Numbered from the stretch's first letter, positions 20,854 to 32,386 are shown. The stretch: DNA of 46,667 nucleotides from Hymenopellis radicata (GCA_015501595.1 JADNRX010000404.1:1-46667); one strand, 5' to 3'. Notes: a model not told the origin generated them from the letters alone. Translations and numbers: made by a program.

Positions 20854-21266
20854 GGTGGTGGGCGCGCACGGACCATGTGTGCCGGAGGTGCCGTAAAATC
20901 TAATTTGGTGCGGCTGTATAGTGGTGTGTCAGCGTTTCCCACGGATTGGTGGCCAACTTGTTTGAGTGAGTAGCGCGTCCGCCATCGTCGTCGTCGTCCT
21001 CAAGCTCAAGGTGTGTGTCGTTATGTTGAGCGTATGAGTGACTGATTTACTGACCTAGCTCGTCTATAGATCCCCCGACGTTAATTCTCTCATGTGAGTT
21101 GCATCGATTCCCAAAATTTGGCGAGGGATAGTTGTTACTGGAGCTCGGGATGGATGGATATCGGACTGTGATGGGGCAACGATAACAGCGACGAGCTCAA
21201 CATGATCCATCTCACTGTTCACCTGGACCAACAATACCCGCTCACAACTTTTTTTTTGTTAACAGA
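20854..21266. other. Divergent upstream region of U2 and eL34; 5' leader of eL34
   Basis: U2 (minus) and eL34 (plus) are head-to-head across this stretch. Just before the eL34 ATG there is a T-rich tract and the acceptor AACAG ending at 21265, one base before the start codon, so a 5' untranslated intron probably ends here. Its donor was not fixed; a GTGTGTGTCG site at about 21011 or GTGAGTTGC at about 21095 are candidates. Confidence 0.5.
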
Positions 21267-21697
21267 ATGGCCCAACGAGTCACCCTCCGCAAGCGCACGC
21301 CCTACAACACCACCTCCGCCCGCAGGCGCGTCGTCAAGACCCCCGGCGGCAAGCTGGTCTACCACCACCTGAAAAAGCTCCCCACCGCGCCCAAATGTGG
21401 TGACTGCGGCACTGCTCTTCCCGGAGTGAGTGTCCTTGCACCACCCACAGGATTTGACTAATAGGAAATAGATCCCCGCCCTCCGTCCCCGCCAATATGC
21501 CACCATCTCCAAACGCCAAAAGACCGTGCGCCGGGCATACGGCGGATCGCGATGCGGTGACTGTGTCAAGTCGAGGTAATAAGCCTCGCCAATCCCCAAT
21601 AATATGCTGATCGTAGCTGTCTAGAATCTTGCGGGCTTTCCTTGTAGAAGAGGCCAAGATCGTCAAGCGCGTTATCAAGTCGCAGCAGAAGAAGTAA
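21267..21697 (+). CDS. RPL34: 60S ribosomal protein eL34 (L34), 111 aa, 3 exons
   Basis: Exons 21267-21425, 21472-21575 and 21625-21697; phases agree. The product is a full-length large-subunit ribosomal protein. MAQRVTLRKRTPYNT is the usual start, followed by KTPGGKLVYHHLKK, the zinc-binding type motif CGDCG, IPALRPRQYATISKRQ, a second cysteine pair (RCGDCVKSR), and the conserved end RAFLVEEAKIVKRVI. Intron 1 has a clear branch site (TGACTAAT) before its acceptor. No defect is seen. Confidence 0.97.
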
Positions 21698-21826
21698 AGG
21701 GTAGACTTTGACAGCGCTTGGGGGCTTGTACATTATGCCATGCTATGTTTTTCACCTCTTATGAATACTGAACAGGCATGCATTTTCTGCGGAGCTCGTC
21801 CGACTGGTGCAATTGAAGACAATTCG

Positions 21827-23105
21827 ATGAAGCCTGCAGAACTCGCCGAACATCAGGCCAAACGAAAGGAACTGATCACACAGGATCGGCGCTTTCGCCC
21901 AATGAGAACCCATCCATGTCGTGTTAGATTTGGCAAAAGTTCACAAGCACCTTCCTCGTCGCTGGAGTATGTATTTCCTAGTCAATTATCGCGTTCGCTT
22001 ACCGTTAAGTAGGGTATCATCCACTACATGCCGATTTATGATGCATTCGCCAGTTCTTGCTGTCGTTTATTGAGGATAACATATCCTATGTTGAACCCTG
22101 TTTCAACTTCTGGTACAAGTACGATATTGTCCTTGAACCGCAAACCTTAAGTGACCAACGCGAGGCAGACACTTGATAAGCGCGGAAGGCGTTTTTTACG
22201 TGACCCACAGGGATTTCTTGCTCCTCTTTGAAGAAGTCAAAGCGGAAATGGAACAGCAGGGGAGAGGGGACCAATTTGTTGGTGCCAAGGTACGTTAAGG
22301 CGATAAGTTCCTTTGAACAAACTCAAAATGGCTCGTTTCGCAGATTATCTATACCACCTTGCGGTTCATCGAAGCTGACGATCTGGATTGGTATCTAAAG
22401 GATTGTATCGCTCTGAAGAAAGTGTTTCCACATCTCATTGTTGGATTCGATCTTGTCGGCGACGAGAACGTTCTCCGTACCCTCAGTTACTACATGACGC
22501 CTAGAGTTCCGTTACATGCAGGAAGAAGCAGGCGTTGACATTCCATTCGTCTTCCATGCCGGAGAGACACTCGGAGATGGCACGGATGCAGACATGAATC
22601 TGTACGATGCTATCCTATTGGGAACTAAGCGTATCGGTCATGGGTATGTTGCGTGCGTGTCTTATTTAGCCGCACTCAGAATCTTCTAGGTTTTCTCTAG
22701 GCAAGCATCCCGAACTCGTGAAAGAGATATTACCTTATAAGTGTGCCCCATATCGTACGTTGATTCTTGTAGTACACGATCATCGCAACTGACGTGGCGT
22801 CGACAGTAACGAAATCCTTGTGTATATCGTCTCGCTATGGCTGTCATGATTCTGAAAGTCAATTAGCGATTGACGTCCTCTATGCCCATGCACCCACTCC
22901 CCATTCTCCTCAACAACGGTGTTCCTGTGGCGCTCTGCTCAGACGACCCGTCTGTATTCTGGCCATGATTTCTCCATCGCGATGAAAAACTCGTCTCAAG
23001 TCTTTTTCTACAGGTGAGTTCCTTGAATTCGTAGTGAATGAAGGAAGTCTAGATGAGTGTTTAACTAATAGACGAGCACTAGAAGCTCCGGAGCATGAGT
23101 ATTGA
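21827..23105 (+). pseudogene. Decayed ADA2/ADGF-type adenosine deaminase
   Basis: Segments of the adenosine-deaminase growth-factor family appear in correct order: an N-terminal RKELITQDRRFR piece; YMPIYDAF and ISYVEPCFNFWYK; HRDFLLLFEEVKAEM; IIYTTLRFIEADDLDWYLKD; FDLVGDENV; the catalytic [51 protein letters not shown]; and VALCSDDPSVF. Most introns still have GT-AG ends. About 200 residues are missing between the first two pieces, including the LHAHLDA metal-binding region, so no enzyme could form. There are also frameshifts near 22053 (TTT run), 22505 and 22962, and the C-terminus diverges and stops early. An intact homologue would convert adenosine to inosine. I infer a pseudogene; some of the small shifts may be assembly errors. 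Confidence 0.8.
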
Positions 23106-23469
23106 TGATACAATACTTAAGCGACAATCTCATTTATCGCCCACTATCGTAGATGCTCAGCATGTCTATAAGGATTCTTGATGATGTTTGTGTCCAAATA
23201 TTATTTAATTTATAGTATACCTGCCGGGTACGTCCTCTAACATTACGTCGTGGCGAATTGTCAGGCCACCCTTCAATCCATCGCTCAAAAGGTCACTGAA
23301 TGCAGCCCCGACCTCCGCATCGATATCTGTCACATAATTGACCACTACCTCTTGCAATATAGCAGCTTGCGTTTCCTCAGAACGCCGGTGCTTGATTGCT
23401 CCTCCGCTAACAATCCGCTAATGCATAATCTTACAAATATAAGTAACGGTAATGTATCTACAGAGTATG
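23106..23469. other. Intergenic, no gene seen
   Basis: Separates the end of the deaminase pseudogene from the 3' end of the minus-strand F-box gene. Confidence 0.5.
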
Positions 23470-25097
23470 TCACCACGTCGTAGCTTGTATACCTCTCTGT
23501 CGTAAGCTATTCATAAACTGCGCCACAACGTCGGACACCTCCCGACCGTCACGAAGACCAACTTTGACTTGGCGCAGCGCTGCCTGCCCCGTCGCCATCC
23601 GACAATTCAGCATGTCAATGAGCGCATTGTCCAACATGTTCTGACACCACACAAGCTCAATCGACGTCAGAAGCGGCAAAAAGGCGGCTGATGCCAATCG
23701 CTGGAGAAGTTCTGGTCCCAGCAGACCTGTAACGGAGGTAAAGGCCGGCGAGTCAATAATCTGAAGTCGCCTCAGGCCTGGCGAGGCATCCAAGATACTC
23801 TGCACGTTATGTGAACACCATTTCATCGCTACGGAGATGTCGTTGAAATTCTTCGCGTCCGCCTTTGCATCCATCCTCGCATCCAGGATGACGCGGAAGT
23901 ATCAAGAGAACACTTGGAGGCCTCGATAAACGCGGCAATGTCCTCCATTTCCTCGAAACGCCTGCCTGGCCTGAACTGCGTGATGCGCACCGTCAGCGCC
24001 TTCAAGAATGGCACCGTGAAATGCCTCAACGGGGAGTGCCTGCCACCGTAATAGAGCAATCCCAGGCGCAGATCCAGGTCCAAGGATGTCAACGCCAGAG
24101 GGATCGTCAAGCGCGCGTGGTGGACAGGGTGGAACTGCTCGCCCAGGGTATGCAGCGTGAGGTGGTTCTCCCTGCCCTCCCGCACGCGCAACCACGGCGA
24201 TATATCCTGGCTCGTCCTCCGACACGCAGTAAAGTGCGCAATCTGGGACCACGGCAGACGGATCGTGTCTGCCCGCGCATGCACCCTGTCGAGCTTGGGT
24301 GCTTTAAGAAACGTCTTGTACGGCTGCGCCAGCTGGTCGTTCGTCAGCACGAGCTTGAGCGCGCGCAGCAAGGGCAGCGACGCGCCGTTGACGAACTTGT
24401 CGAGCCGGCGCATCTCGACCTGGGTGAGCACGAGCTCGGCGGCCTCCCAGCGCGCAAAGTTGTTGTAGAGCTTCGCGAACTGGGGGAACCAGTGCTTGGA
24501 CGCCTTGACCTCGTCGTCGCAGATGTTCACCCGGTCCGCGTTTGAACGCCGTTATCTTGACCGCGAGCGGGAGGTCCCCCGCGCGCTCGAGGTGGAGGTT
24601 GACGAGCGCGTCGTTGGAGAGCTGGTGCGAGTGCCCATCGACAGACGCGAAGATGGTCGTCCAGAGACGCGGGGTGGACAGCGCCAGTTGGCGCCAGCGG
24701 TAGCACACGGAGGTTATGACGAGGCTCACAGCGAGGGATCCGGAGGGCTCGAAGTTGTCGAACGCGTATTGGAAGATGATAAGGTGGAGTTCAGCGGGGA
24801 GCCTGCGGATGGGGAGGGACAGAGTCTTTCCTGTGCCGCTTCGAACAAGCGACGGCGGACGTGTAGAGCGGTAATCATATCGTCCAGAGCAGCAATCTCC
24901 TCGTCGATACGCGTCACCCCCGTTTGGATGGAGTCTCTCTTTTCCTGTATGACATCCGGATGCCATGGGTGGGGCATGTATGCACGAAGGGTGTCGAGTT
25001 CAAAGATCTCAATCAAGTCACTCTCGTCGACCTCGAGAGTTGTATGACATTTTGAACATAGTGTCGCGGGTTTTAAGATTTCGGTCTTCATGGTCAT
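23470..25097 (-). CDS. F-box protein, Agaricomycete type, three apparent frameshifts
   Basis: The order is typical of mushroom F-box receptors: a Cys-containing head (LCSKCHTTLEVDESDLIE), a coiled coil (RIDEEIAALDDMITALHVRRR), the F-box (IRRLPAELHLIIFQYAF, then SVCYRWRQLALSTPRLW), and a long LRR-like region ending near 23470. It would act as substrate receptor in an SCF ubiquitin ligase. Reading is continuous apart from single-base breaks: near 24811-24820 (C-run on the minus strand), at 24541-24543 (AAA), and near 23897. Two fit a missing base; the middle one fits an extra base or two missing. Start chosen at MTMKTEIL (25097), after a possible intron end. Gene or young pseudogene cannot be decided from one sequence. 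Confidence 0.75.
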
Positions 25098-25652
25098 GAA
25101 AGCCAGGAGCCTTGCAGAACAAATGATTAGTAGCGTTATACATAACAAGTTAGGTTTGTAAGACCAACAATTGAATTCCTCCCAGTGTGAAGGACCGTGC
25201 TGTAGCTACTTCCGCAAGCCCAATCTAGAACGGAGAGATTCCAAAGAGACTGGAAGTACAATCAAAGTTGTAGTCAGGGACGTTTTTTCGATCACGATTA
25301 TGATATCTCGTCGGACGTATTTCTCAATCGGCCGATTGATATGTGGCAAGAGGAATTTGGGAGTGAGAAGCAAGTAATACAAGGTTGATAAGGCTGTATA
25401 TGTCGAGCATAGCAACGGAACATGAAGGATGTCAATCATTCTTGAGTGCGACACCTCTTGACATCAGAGATTCAGAAGTAAATGTCCTTCGGGCAGCTCC
25501 ACCCAAATAGATAGTAAGATTCGTGTAGATATAGTATTAAGTAGTAGTGAGCAATCCATGTAGATAACAATGACAAGCAAACTTCGATGCGGGAGTAGGT
25601 ATTATGACAATGTAGCTAGTAAACATGAGAATGAAGAAAGTCCACCTGGGGA
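25098..25652. other. Intergenic, no gene seen
   Basis: AT-richer than its neighbours, with only short open frames that lack recognisable features. Confidence 0.5.
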
Positions 25653-26795
25653 TCAAGCTGCGCTCTTTCCAAACAGCCAGTTGGGCAATTTGAGGCGCAA
25701 GGAAGTGCGCGACGAGAAACGCGTAACGCGCCGGGTAAAGTCCAAGTTCAGATCAGCCATGCTAACAGACCGAATAGAGGGCACGCGAAAGGTGAACTGG
25801 TACACCGGGGCCTCATCTGCCTCGACTTCGTGCTTCAGCGGGGAAGGCACTCGCTTCCTCTCCAAGCGCATTTCATGCCACCTTTCCCGGCCCAACCGAC
25901 GCCGGTTCCTGAAGTGCGCCATGGCCCAAGCCTGTATGAATTCAGATTTCGATTCTGCGGGTTCATTGAGCGGGTAATGGGTGTCCTTGGGCGCTTTATA
26001 TGTCGACAGCGGATTGAGCTCGGCCGGTACTGTGATGCGGACCTCGATGCCAAAACGGTTGACATAGTACCCGGTGGGTGGTCGCACAGCTGGGGGTGGC
26101 TATACGCTTTTTGTTAGATATATGCGAGAAAGACCAAGAATAAAGTAGCTCACCAAAGTACGCGTTTTCTTGGTATTATTTTCGTTGTCTGATTCAGATT
26201 CGTCACGTAGACGTTTGCCGTTCCGGTTCTGGAAGAAGCGTCAGTTCAACTGACTTGTCGCAGAGACGAATGACTCACAACTTGGATCGCGTTGAGCCCG
26301 AGACCAGCGTGCCAGTCTGCACGAGCCAATAATTGTTTCCTCCTGAGACAAAAACCTGCATAATGGCGCATCCATTTGCGCCCGAATTCTGCCAACATCT
26401 CTGAAGTCGCAAGCTGCCCGTCCATAACAATAGTGAGATCCATCCACTCCGTACTGTGTCTTTGGAGCGAGGAAGCATAATTAGCGAATGCTACGCATTC
26501 TTTCTGCTCTAGCAGACAGGCATTGATGAGCGACAGGTATAGAAGGCCGTAGATGATGTGTCCTTTAAAAATCTCCCTCGGCGACGGGCGGTAGTTGATA
26601 GTTTCGAAGATTATCTCGCCGAATGTCTCGATGCGCGCTCTGCGCACGATGATGATCTCTTTGTAGCCCAACACCGGTGCTGTTTCGATTGGCGCGGGAG
26701 CGGCAGGAGGCTGGGAGGCGTGGCTAGACTGTGAAGACTACAATGAGTACCAAGATGACGCCAAACGGCGGAGAACGCACCGTAGAATTGCCCAT
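25653..26795 (-). CDS. Uncharacterised protein, 331 aa, 4 exons
   Basis: Exons 26795-26781 (15 nt), 26737-26279, 26228-26154 and 26099-25653; phases all agree, which strongly supports a real gene. The product starts MGNST, a possible N-myristoylation site (Met-Gly), then a Pro/Ala linker. A helical region of about 150 residues follows (ETFGEIIFETINYRPS, HIIYGLLYLSLINACLLEQ, EFGRKWMRHYAGFCLRR). A charged nuclear-signal-like stretch (NGKRLRDESESDN, then KKTRT) comes next, then a second domain opening TGYYVNRFGIEVRI. I do not recognise either part. The lipid-anchor idea and the basic cluster point to different locations, so cellular site is open. Confidence 0.65.
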
Positions 26796-27874
26796 TATAG
26801 TCGTATGAGGCGGAAGCGGCGATTTGGTTTTAGTGGATGGTAGAGAGGAAGATGGGGTGCACAACAGAGTACACAAAGACAACGAGCAAAGACACAATGT
26901 GGCCGAGTTAGGCAAAAGTTTGTCCACTGGGGCAAACAATGGCCCACTGGTCACGTTACCCCGCCATTGTTCCCATTTATCTGGAATTTCGACTGCTGTT
27001 TATCGCCTATCGCCGGCCAAGGATCGAGAAGCTTAGTAGCAATAGAGATTGAAGACCGTCAGTTTACCGTGAGTCGTTGAAGAGCATCAGCCTAGAATTC
27101 ATTTTCTGGCACCTCTGTGTTTGGCGATCTCCCAAGTACGCGTGACGCCACACTTTAAACGGTCGACACTGAAGGATAAGTATCCCAGAATAGGCGTCAA
27201 AGTAGTTCTCAGGACATCCTCGTCAAGCAGATTGTCCACTTGATGCTTGTTCACCAAGCAGCCACATGATGCCAGTGATACGACATTGGCCCACCAGGAT
27301 CAGCACTATAGCGTGATGTATGACATGGCTCTCGGACTAGGGCTTGGAGGAGGAGGAGTAATATGATCCTGGGCAAAGATAGTAAGTTCAGGAACACATC
27401 GCCGCGTCTCACAGGAGTAATATGAAAAGACCTACCAGCATGGCTATTTCTAGCGTAGGCGGAGAAGTTATCAGTACCACATATTCTTCATTTACTTTGG
27501 GCGCAGTAGAAGGGAGTCATCTCCTGACCGGGAAATAAGAGACTAGTGGCGCCAAACCAACTTGAACTAAACGCGACGGCGCCCCGCGCCGGCTTGAGTC
27601 TGTCGGATCGTTTGAATTATTTCCAGAGGCGTAGATTTCAAGAGAGCAGACATCGGAGTCAGGCCTCCGATGAATAGGGTAAAGACGTGCGCTGCTCGTG
27701 GGCGAAGGTGGAAGGAAAATAAGTATGCCTGCCGTTACGCCGACGGCCGATCATCAACGCATCAGCCTCATCTTGTTGGGCCACTGATACTATTACATTC
27801 CGTTGTTATCATATGTGTGGTATATTGAAATCGCTAGATGGAAATGGGTATGGAAAAACATTCATAAATACAAC
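26796..27874. other. Intergenic, no gene seen
   Basis: About 1.1 kb between two minus-strand genes; includes the promoter of the 25653-26795 gene at its left edge. No supportable open frame. Confidence 0.45.
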
Positions 27875-29428
27875 TCAAAGCTCTTCAAGTTCAAGAAAGA
27901 GAGCCTGTCGCCTTGCTTTCTCCCTTGCTTCCATACGCATAAGGTTCAGCGTAAAGCGTGTCACCGTTACCGTCGTGCTACACCAAATGAAGCTACACCG
28001 GAGTTAGAGAGGATACATATTCCAAGTAAGGTGTGACTGCTCACAAAACGCCTATGAATATAAGAGATACCTTGCAATTGAAGGAATATTAGCTGGGATT
28101 CGGCTCTCATTTCGTTGTGGTAGCTCACCGGAGCGAAGATGCTAAGGAAAAGGTTCACAAGTCGAAGGACTGAGCATCGGTTAGTACTATTCAGTGCCCG
28201 AATTCAGACTTCAAGTTTCGACTTACGGAATAAGAGCTGCCAGTGGAATGTAAGCGCACGTTTTCATTTCGTTCGCCGCTTCCACTCACCAAGAGGTACA
28301 CAATCCCATCGCGATACAGCACCCGCGTAACGGCGGTCTGTGCACTCCTCGGCCGTTCCAAGGCGCTGTAAACGACACACACCAGCGTTACGATATCGAA
28401 AGCGATCTAGAAGGTTTGGTCAGACGACAAGGTCAGTGATATGAGTGGCTTACACTCGGCGCCCAGAGCAAAGGTGTCCTCCCTCTGTCCAATATTGCGC
28501 AGAGACCTAGTTGACGGTTGAAATGAAGAGTTTCTGGAGGAGGGCGCATGAGTGAGAGCTAATTCCCGGGTCCTATGGAACATACCGTTTAGAGATACAA
28601 TCGTGACTGCAGTGCATGCCATGTTGCCGATGAATGTGAGGACGAAGAGACTGAGTGTTGCATACATCATCCGGCGGTCTCTGTCCCACAGATTCCAAAG
28701 GTGCAAGAGCACGAGAACTAGGCCACACTGTTAGAGAGACAACATAGAACGGTCTGGTGGTTTCGTAGCGTACAGTTCCCAAACGCAACAGAGATCTGTC
28801 CTAGGTATAACTGAAGCGAATTGCTTTGAGCACGCCGTCGTGGCCGTGATGGGGTCAAACACCTACCGAAAAATCAAACCAGATGATGCAGCTGTCAATA
28901 AACCTATTGAGATACGATGAAGACGCGTTCAAGGGCGGAAACCTACAACTTTGAACCGGTCAAATAATCAGCGGTCAGCTCATCTCGCGAAGACGAAACG
29001 CACCTTGTCCGTAAGCTCTGAATTTCCTATGCCAGCCAGTTCTACAATATGCTTGCAACTAAGTGTATGGACGAGGAGCGCAGTGACGCCGACTTACGAT
29101 GGGTATGTATAATGACACATATGGGAACGGCATATCTGATCCAGAGAAAGAGAGCCTTTTGTAACGTCCAGCGTGAAGCCCAAAGGTACCTCACTTCTTC
29201 TCCGAGCAGCAGCAGGTGATCATAGAGCAGAACCTGTTTAAAAGCGAGGATGAGGGGCTACAGTCGCATGAGAAACCGTCCAGCTCCTTACGACGAGTCC
29301 AGCAGCTACAAAGGGGGTTGTGGCATCAGTAATCCACCTCGACCAGAAGCGCGGCAGAGAGACGCACCGTTCAAGTACCTCGTTGCTCTGATGTGGAGGA
29401 AAATATCAACGGCGGATTCCATAGACAT
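27875..29428 (-). CDS. DUF6533 multi-pass membrane protein, about 9 exons
   Basis: The first exon (29428-29368) and the next ones give YLNAAGLVVLLYDHLLLLGE, then VRYLWASRWTLQKALFLWIR and AVPICVIIHT. This is the DUF6533 signature found at the N-terminus of a large basidiomycete family with about seven helices. Later exons give ELAGIGNSELTDK, IIWFDFS, LHLWNLWDRDRRMMY, a helix (LSLFVLTFIGNMACTAVTIV), RPRSAQTAVTRVLYRDGIV and VLRLVNLFLSIFAP. The last ends in a charged helix RMEAREKARRQALFLELEEL and stop. Function of the family is unknown. One junction (near 28755/28728) does not keep frame with canonical sites, so that exon border or one base is uncertain. A TATA box sits 43-50 bp upstream. Confidence 0.75.
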
Positions 29429-29470
29429 GTGAAGTGGCGGGGGCAACAGACCATCGCTGACTTTGCCTCT

Positions 29471-29478
29471 CTTTTATA
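29471..29478 (-). promoter_or_regulatory. TATA box of the DUF6533 gene
   Basis: TATAAAAG on the minus strand, 43-50 bp before the ATG at 29428. The spacing leaves a very short leader. Confidence 0.5.
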
Positions 29479-30807
29479 TCTGGGGTATTAATTCCACGGA
29501 GCATGGGGCGCGAGCGAAGCTTGGGTTACCTAGATAGTACCCGGTCGCCAAGTGAAGTGTGCTGGTATAATGATTCATGATACAACGAAGCACGTCGAAT
29601 CCAATTGTTATTTGTTCCGCTTCCAGTGATTCGTTAGTTCGAGGGTACAGTATTATGATATTTACCATGTTCATGTGCAAATGTCTGAAAAGCGGTAGAA
29701 GCAATGCTGGTCAACCTTGGTCCACGTCCGAGCCACCAGAAAGAGGGTTCGCCTTGTACTGTTTCCACGTAAGAATTTTTATAAGCACCGGAAATATGGG
29801 TGCAGGTCAATGAAGATCAAGAGCATCGAGGGTTAGAACTATAAGCCGCTGGGAGGAGCTGTCAGTGTCAAAGCTGAGAGCAAACGTCTCCCGATCACCG
29901 TGTGTGCAACTGCCAATGACTCGACTGCCTGGTTCAAGTTGGTCTTATGAACAACGGTACCCTACACGACTCGCCGCGGGGTCCTTGGAGGCAATAAGAC
30001 ATCGCATCGAATGTCAACAACGAACCTAGCAGGTAGGATTCGCGATCGGAGTCCTTTGAAAACCGCGACGCTTTCGGACTCCATTCGGCCTCGGCCTCTA
30101 CTTAGTCTCGTGAGCCTCTACCGTAAGTGAATGATTGTTTCACTGGTTGGGGTGTTGGGATTGTACACCATGCGACGCGGTGCTTCTCGTTACAGCATAC
30201 AAAAGCGAGTAGCAATGACTTTCGATAGGATTGGACAGTGTTGTTAAGAGACGTTGGGATTGAAAGCGCGAACAAGAGCAGAGGCAGATGGGCATATAGT
30301 AGTGCTCCTCATCGAGTTCATGCCCTGTATCCCAGACTGTGACCGTTTGATAGAGTTTAAGAATCTGACGGCCGCGGGAAATGGAAGCACAGACGTACAC
30401 AAAAGGGTTCCTAGACATGCATTCAACGTACGTCGAAGAACCATCCGTCAAAGGCAAGCAGAATGCCATATATTTTTTTGACAGGAATACAGGAAAATCT
30501 GCGGTGAAAACACTCCGTCAGCTAGGCCGTAGTTCAAGTAGACACGATGATGGTGGTTTCGGTCACGGTGCAGCCAGTATTTTCCCACGCAGGTGTTTCT
30601 CGCACCTCCTGCAAAAAAACTGAAGAATAGGCTAGCGTAATACGGCAACAAATTCTAATGCCCATCTAGTACTACGTCTAGTGCTTCCCGCGGCTCGTCG
30701 GGGGTGTTGAAACTCGTTCTGCCCGACAGACGCTTTAGTACGACTCATGGCAGCTACACCAAGGGCTTCTTTACGACTGATGGTCCTACCTCTTCGGCTC
30801 AAGACGC
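29479..30807. other. Intergenic, no gene seen
   Basis: About 1.3 kb between divergent genes. Open frames at 30140-30469 (minus) and 30254-30481 (plus) overlap and have no recognisable features. Confidence 0.45.
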
Positions 30808-30814
30808 TATAAAT
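30808..30814 (+). promoter_or_regulatory. TATA box of the small secreted protein gene
   Basis: TATAAAT about 45 bp before the ATG at 30858, a spacing like that of other genes in this window. Confidence 0.5.
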
Positions 30815-30857
30815 GCCTCGGATCTCCTTTACCGACAACCACCAGCATCGTCGCACA

Positions 30858-31282
30858 ATGGCCAATGCTATCTTACGCACGGTAGTGGTCCTCTTAGCCT
30901 CTCTCGCGATCTGTGTATCGAGCATGCCCGTTGGTAATTAGCTCTCGTCTCGTTTCTCGTCGTCCATGGCCCACTGATTTACCTTTCCAGGCGCTACGAA
31001 CTATGATTGCGAGGTGATTTCTTCAAGGGCGCAGTCGTCCACCCCAAAAGATGTTCACAAATTTTATTGACAGGCTGCTTCTACTGCAAAGGAGCCTTGC
31101 TTGATGCGGAGATATGAAGACAATGACGGACCACCTTGGGAAAAGCAAAATCCCAGTCCTGAAGGAGAAGGTCTCTCTAAACGTCTAACCAGTTTTGGGT
31201 ATCCACTGGTAAGTCCGCGTTTTCACTTTTACGTGCATTACTTATACGCTGTCTTTGGCTTTATAAGGACCTTCGCGCTTGA
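30858..31282 (+). CDS. Small secreted protein with a Kex2-type site, 82 aa, 4 exons
   Basis: Exons 30858-30933, 30991-31013, 31074-31208 and 31268-31282; phases agree and the frame closes with TGA. The N-terminus is a classical signal peptide: MANAILRT, hydrophobic core VVVLLASLAICVSS, and a likely cut near SS-MP. The mature part is short and polar, has two Cys (YDCE, EPCLM), an acidic/proline stretch (DNDGPPWEKQNPSPEGEG), then a dibasic LSKR site 12 residues before the end. Cleavage by a Kex2-like protease would release LTSFGYPLDLRA. No homology is recognised. It could be an effector-like small secreted protein or a peptide precursor; either is inference. No CAAX box, so it is not a standard lipopeptide pheromone. 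Confidence 0.6.
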
Positions 31283-31633
31283 AAATGCTACTTGAATTCC
31301 GAGAAACGTAGAGAGTGTTCAATCTTGTTCCTGTTTCTGAAATGCATCGTGCGAGTTATGACGCTTGGATGTACGAACCGTTAAAGCCTGAAGGCCTGAC
31401 AAGTGGGCCGGTGACATTAGCTCTTCGGACGAGAAGGTGTATAGATTCGCCTTGCTCCCAACATATTGGATGTGTGCGACCAGGAATATGAGGACAACAT
31501 ATGTAAAGACATCTGCCGCGCCCATCGCTAAGCTTTTCACCGCAGGCTAACCAATACTCATACAATATTAGGCTTTCAGAAAAGTACAGATACAATAAGC
31601 AGATTAGTCCGTTTCTTATATTGCTGACATTGT
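31283..31633. other. Convergent intergenic region
   Basis: 3' flanks of the secreted-protein gene (plus) and the CsbD-like gene (minus). No coding signal. Confidence 0.5.
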
Positions 31634-32180
31634 TTAAACATGCGGCACACGAGCCTGGCCGGTGGCAGCAGCCTTTCCACCAGCCTCTCTCAGCTCGCCG
31701 CGCTCCTGCATTTCAGGCTTCTTCGCCATCTTGCCAACGACCTGCACAATAAAAGTTAAAATCGCGTGGAAGAGGCGAAGACAAGACACCAACCTTCTCG
31801 GTCTTGCCAATCATCTTGTCCATGGCAGTAGCATGGCCTTCGGGAAGGTCATTTCGGCCGCCGACAGCAACGCCGCCTGAAGAATGATGAATACCAAATC
31901 TTGAAGAGGCCGCGCCGCATAAGGACATACCTGCGGACGAGGGCTGCACGCCCATGGGCCTTTCAGAGTCGAACGCGGTGCGAGGAGCCGTGGACGAGCC
32001 AAAGTCTGAGTCCAAGTTTTCACCGGGCTGTTGGTCGCGTCTGTCGCCGCCGGTCTGGCGACCAGATTCGCCCATAGACTCGGCACTGTAATCGCGGTCA
32101 GTGCCCGGGAGAGGGTCGGCATCGCCGTGGATGTGGTGCTGGGGGCGGGTGGAGGAGGTGTTGTTGTCGAATCCGGACAT
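31634..32180 (-). CDS. CsbD-like small hydrophilic stress protein, 146 aa, 3 exons
   Basis: Exons 32180-31931, 31876-31794 and 31741-31634; phases agree. The first half is disordered and polar (MSGFDNNTSSTRPQHHIHGD onwards). The second half reads GGRNDLPEGHATAMDKMIGK, then TEKVVGKMAKKPEMQERGEL and REAGGKAAATGQAR. This is the D-K-x-x-G-K-x-x-K-x-x-G-K pattern of the CsbD-like family, found in bacterial general-stress proteins and in small abundant fungal proteins. The role is likely protective under stress, by family only. A TATAAAG box lies about 75 bp upstream (32254-32260). The domain pattern is seen; the stress role is inferred. Confidence 0.75.
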
Positions 32181-32386
32181 GATGTAGAATATGGAGTTTG
32201 TGTTGGAGGGAGGGTTGTGAATGTACTGAAGGAGTGTAGGACAATGTCTAAGCCTTTATACAAGTCGAATGTGACATCATTCGGTACGTATGCTCCCGCT
32301 TTGAATTGGAGTGAGTGGGTCATTTGAAGCATCACCGTCACGTAATCTACAGGGGATTTAATTCGACCTAGTAGTTTGCGAAGAAC

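Noticed and set aside
24021..25047. Long plus-strand open frames (about 174 and 183 codons)
   Set aside because: Antisense to the F-box gene at 23470-25097; their Gln/Arg/Glu-rich composition reflects GC-rich codons on the other strand.
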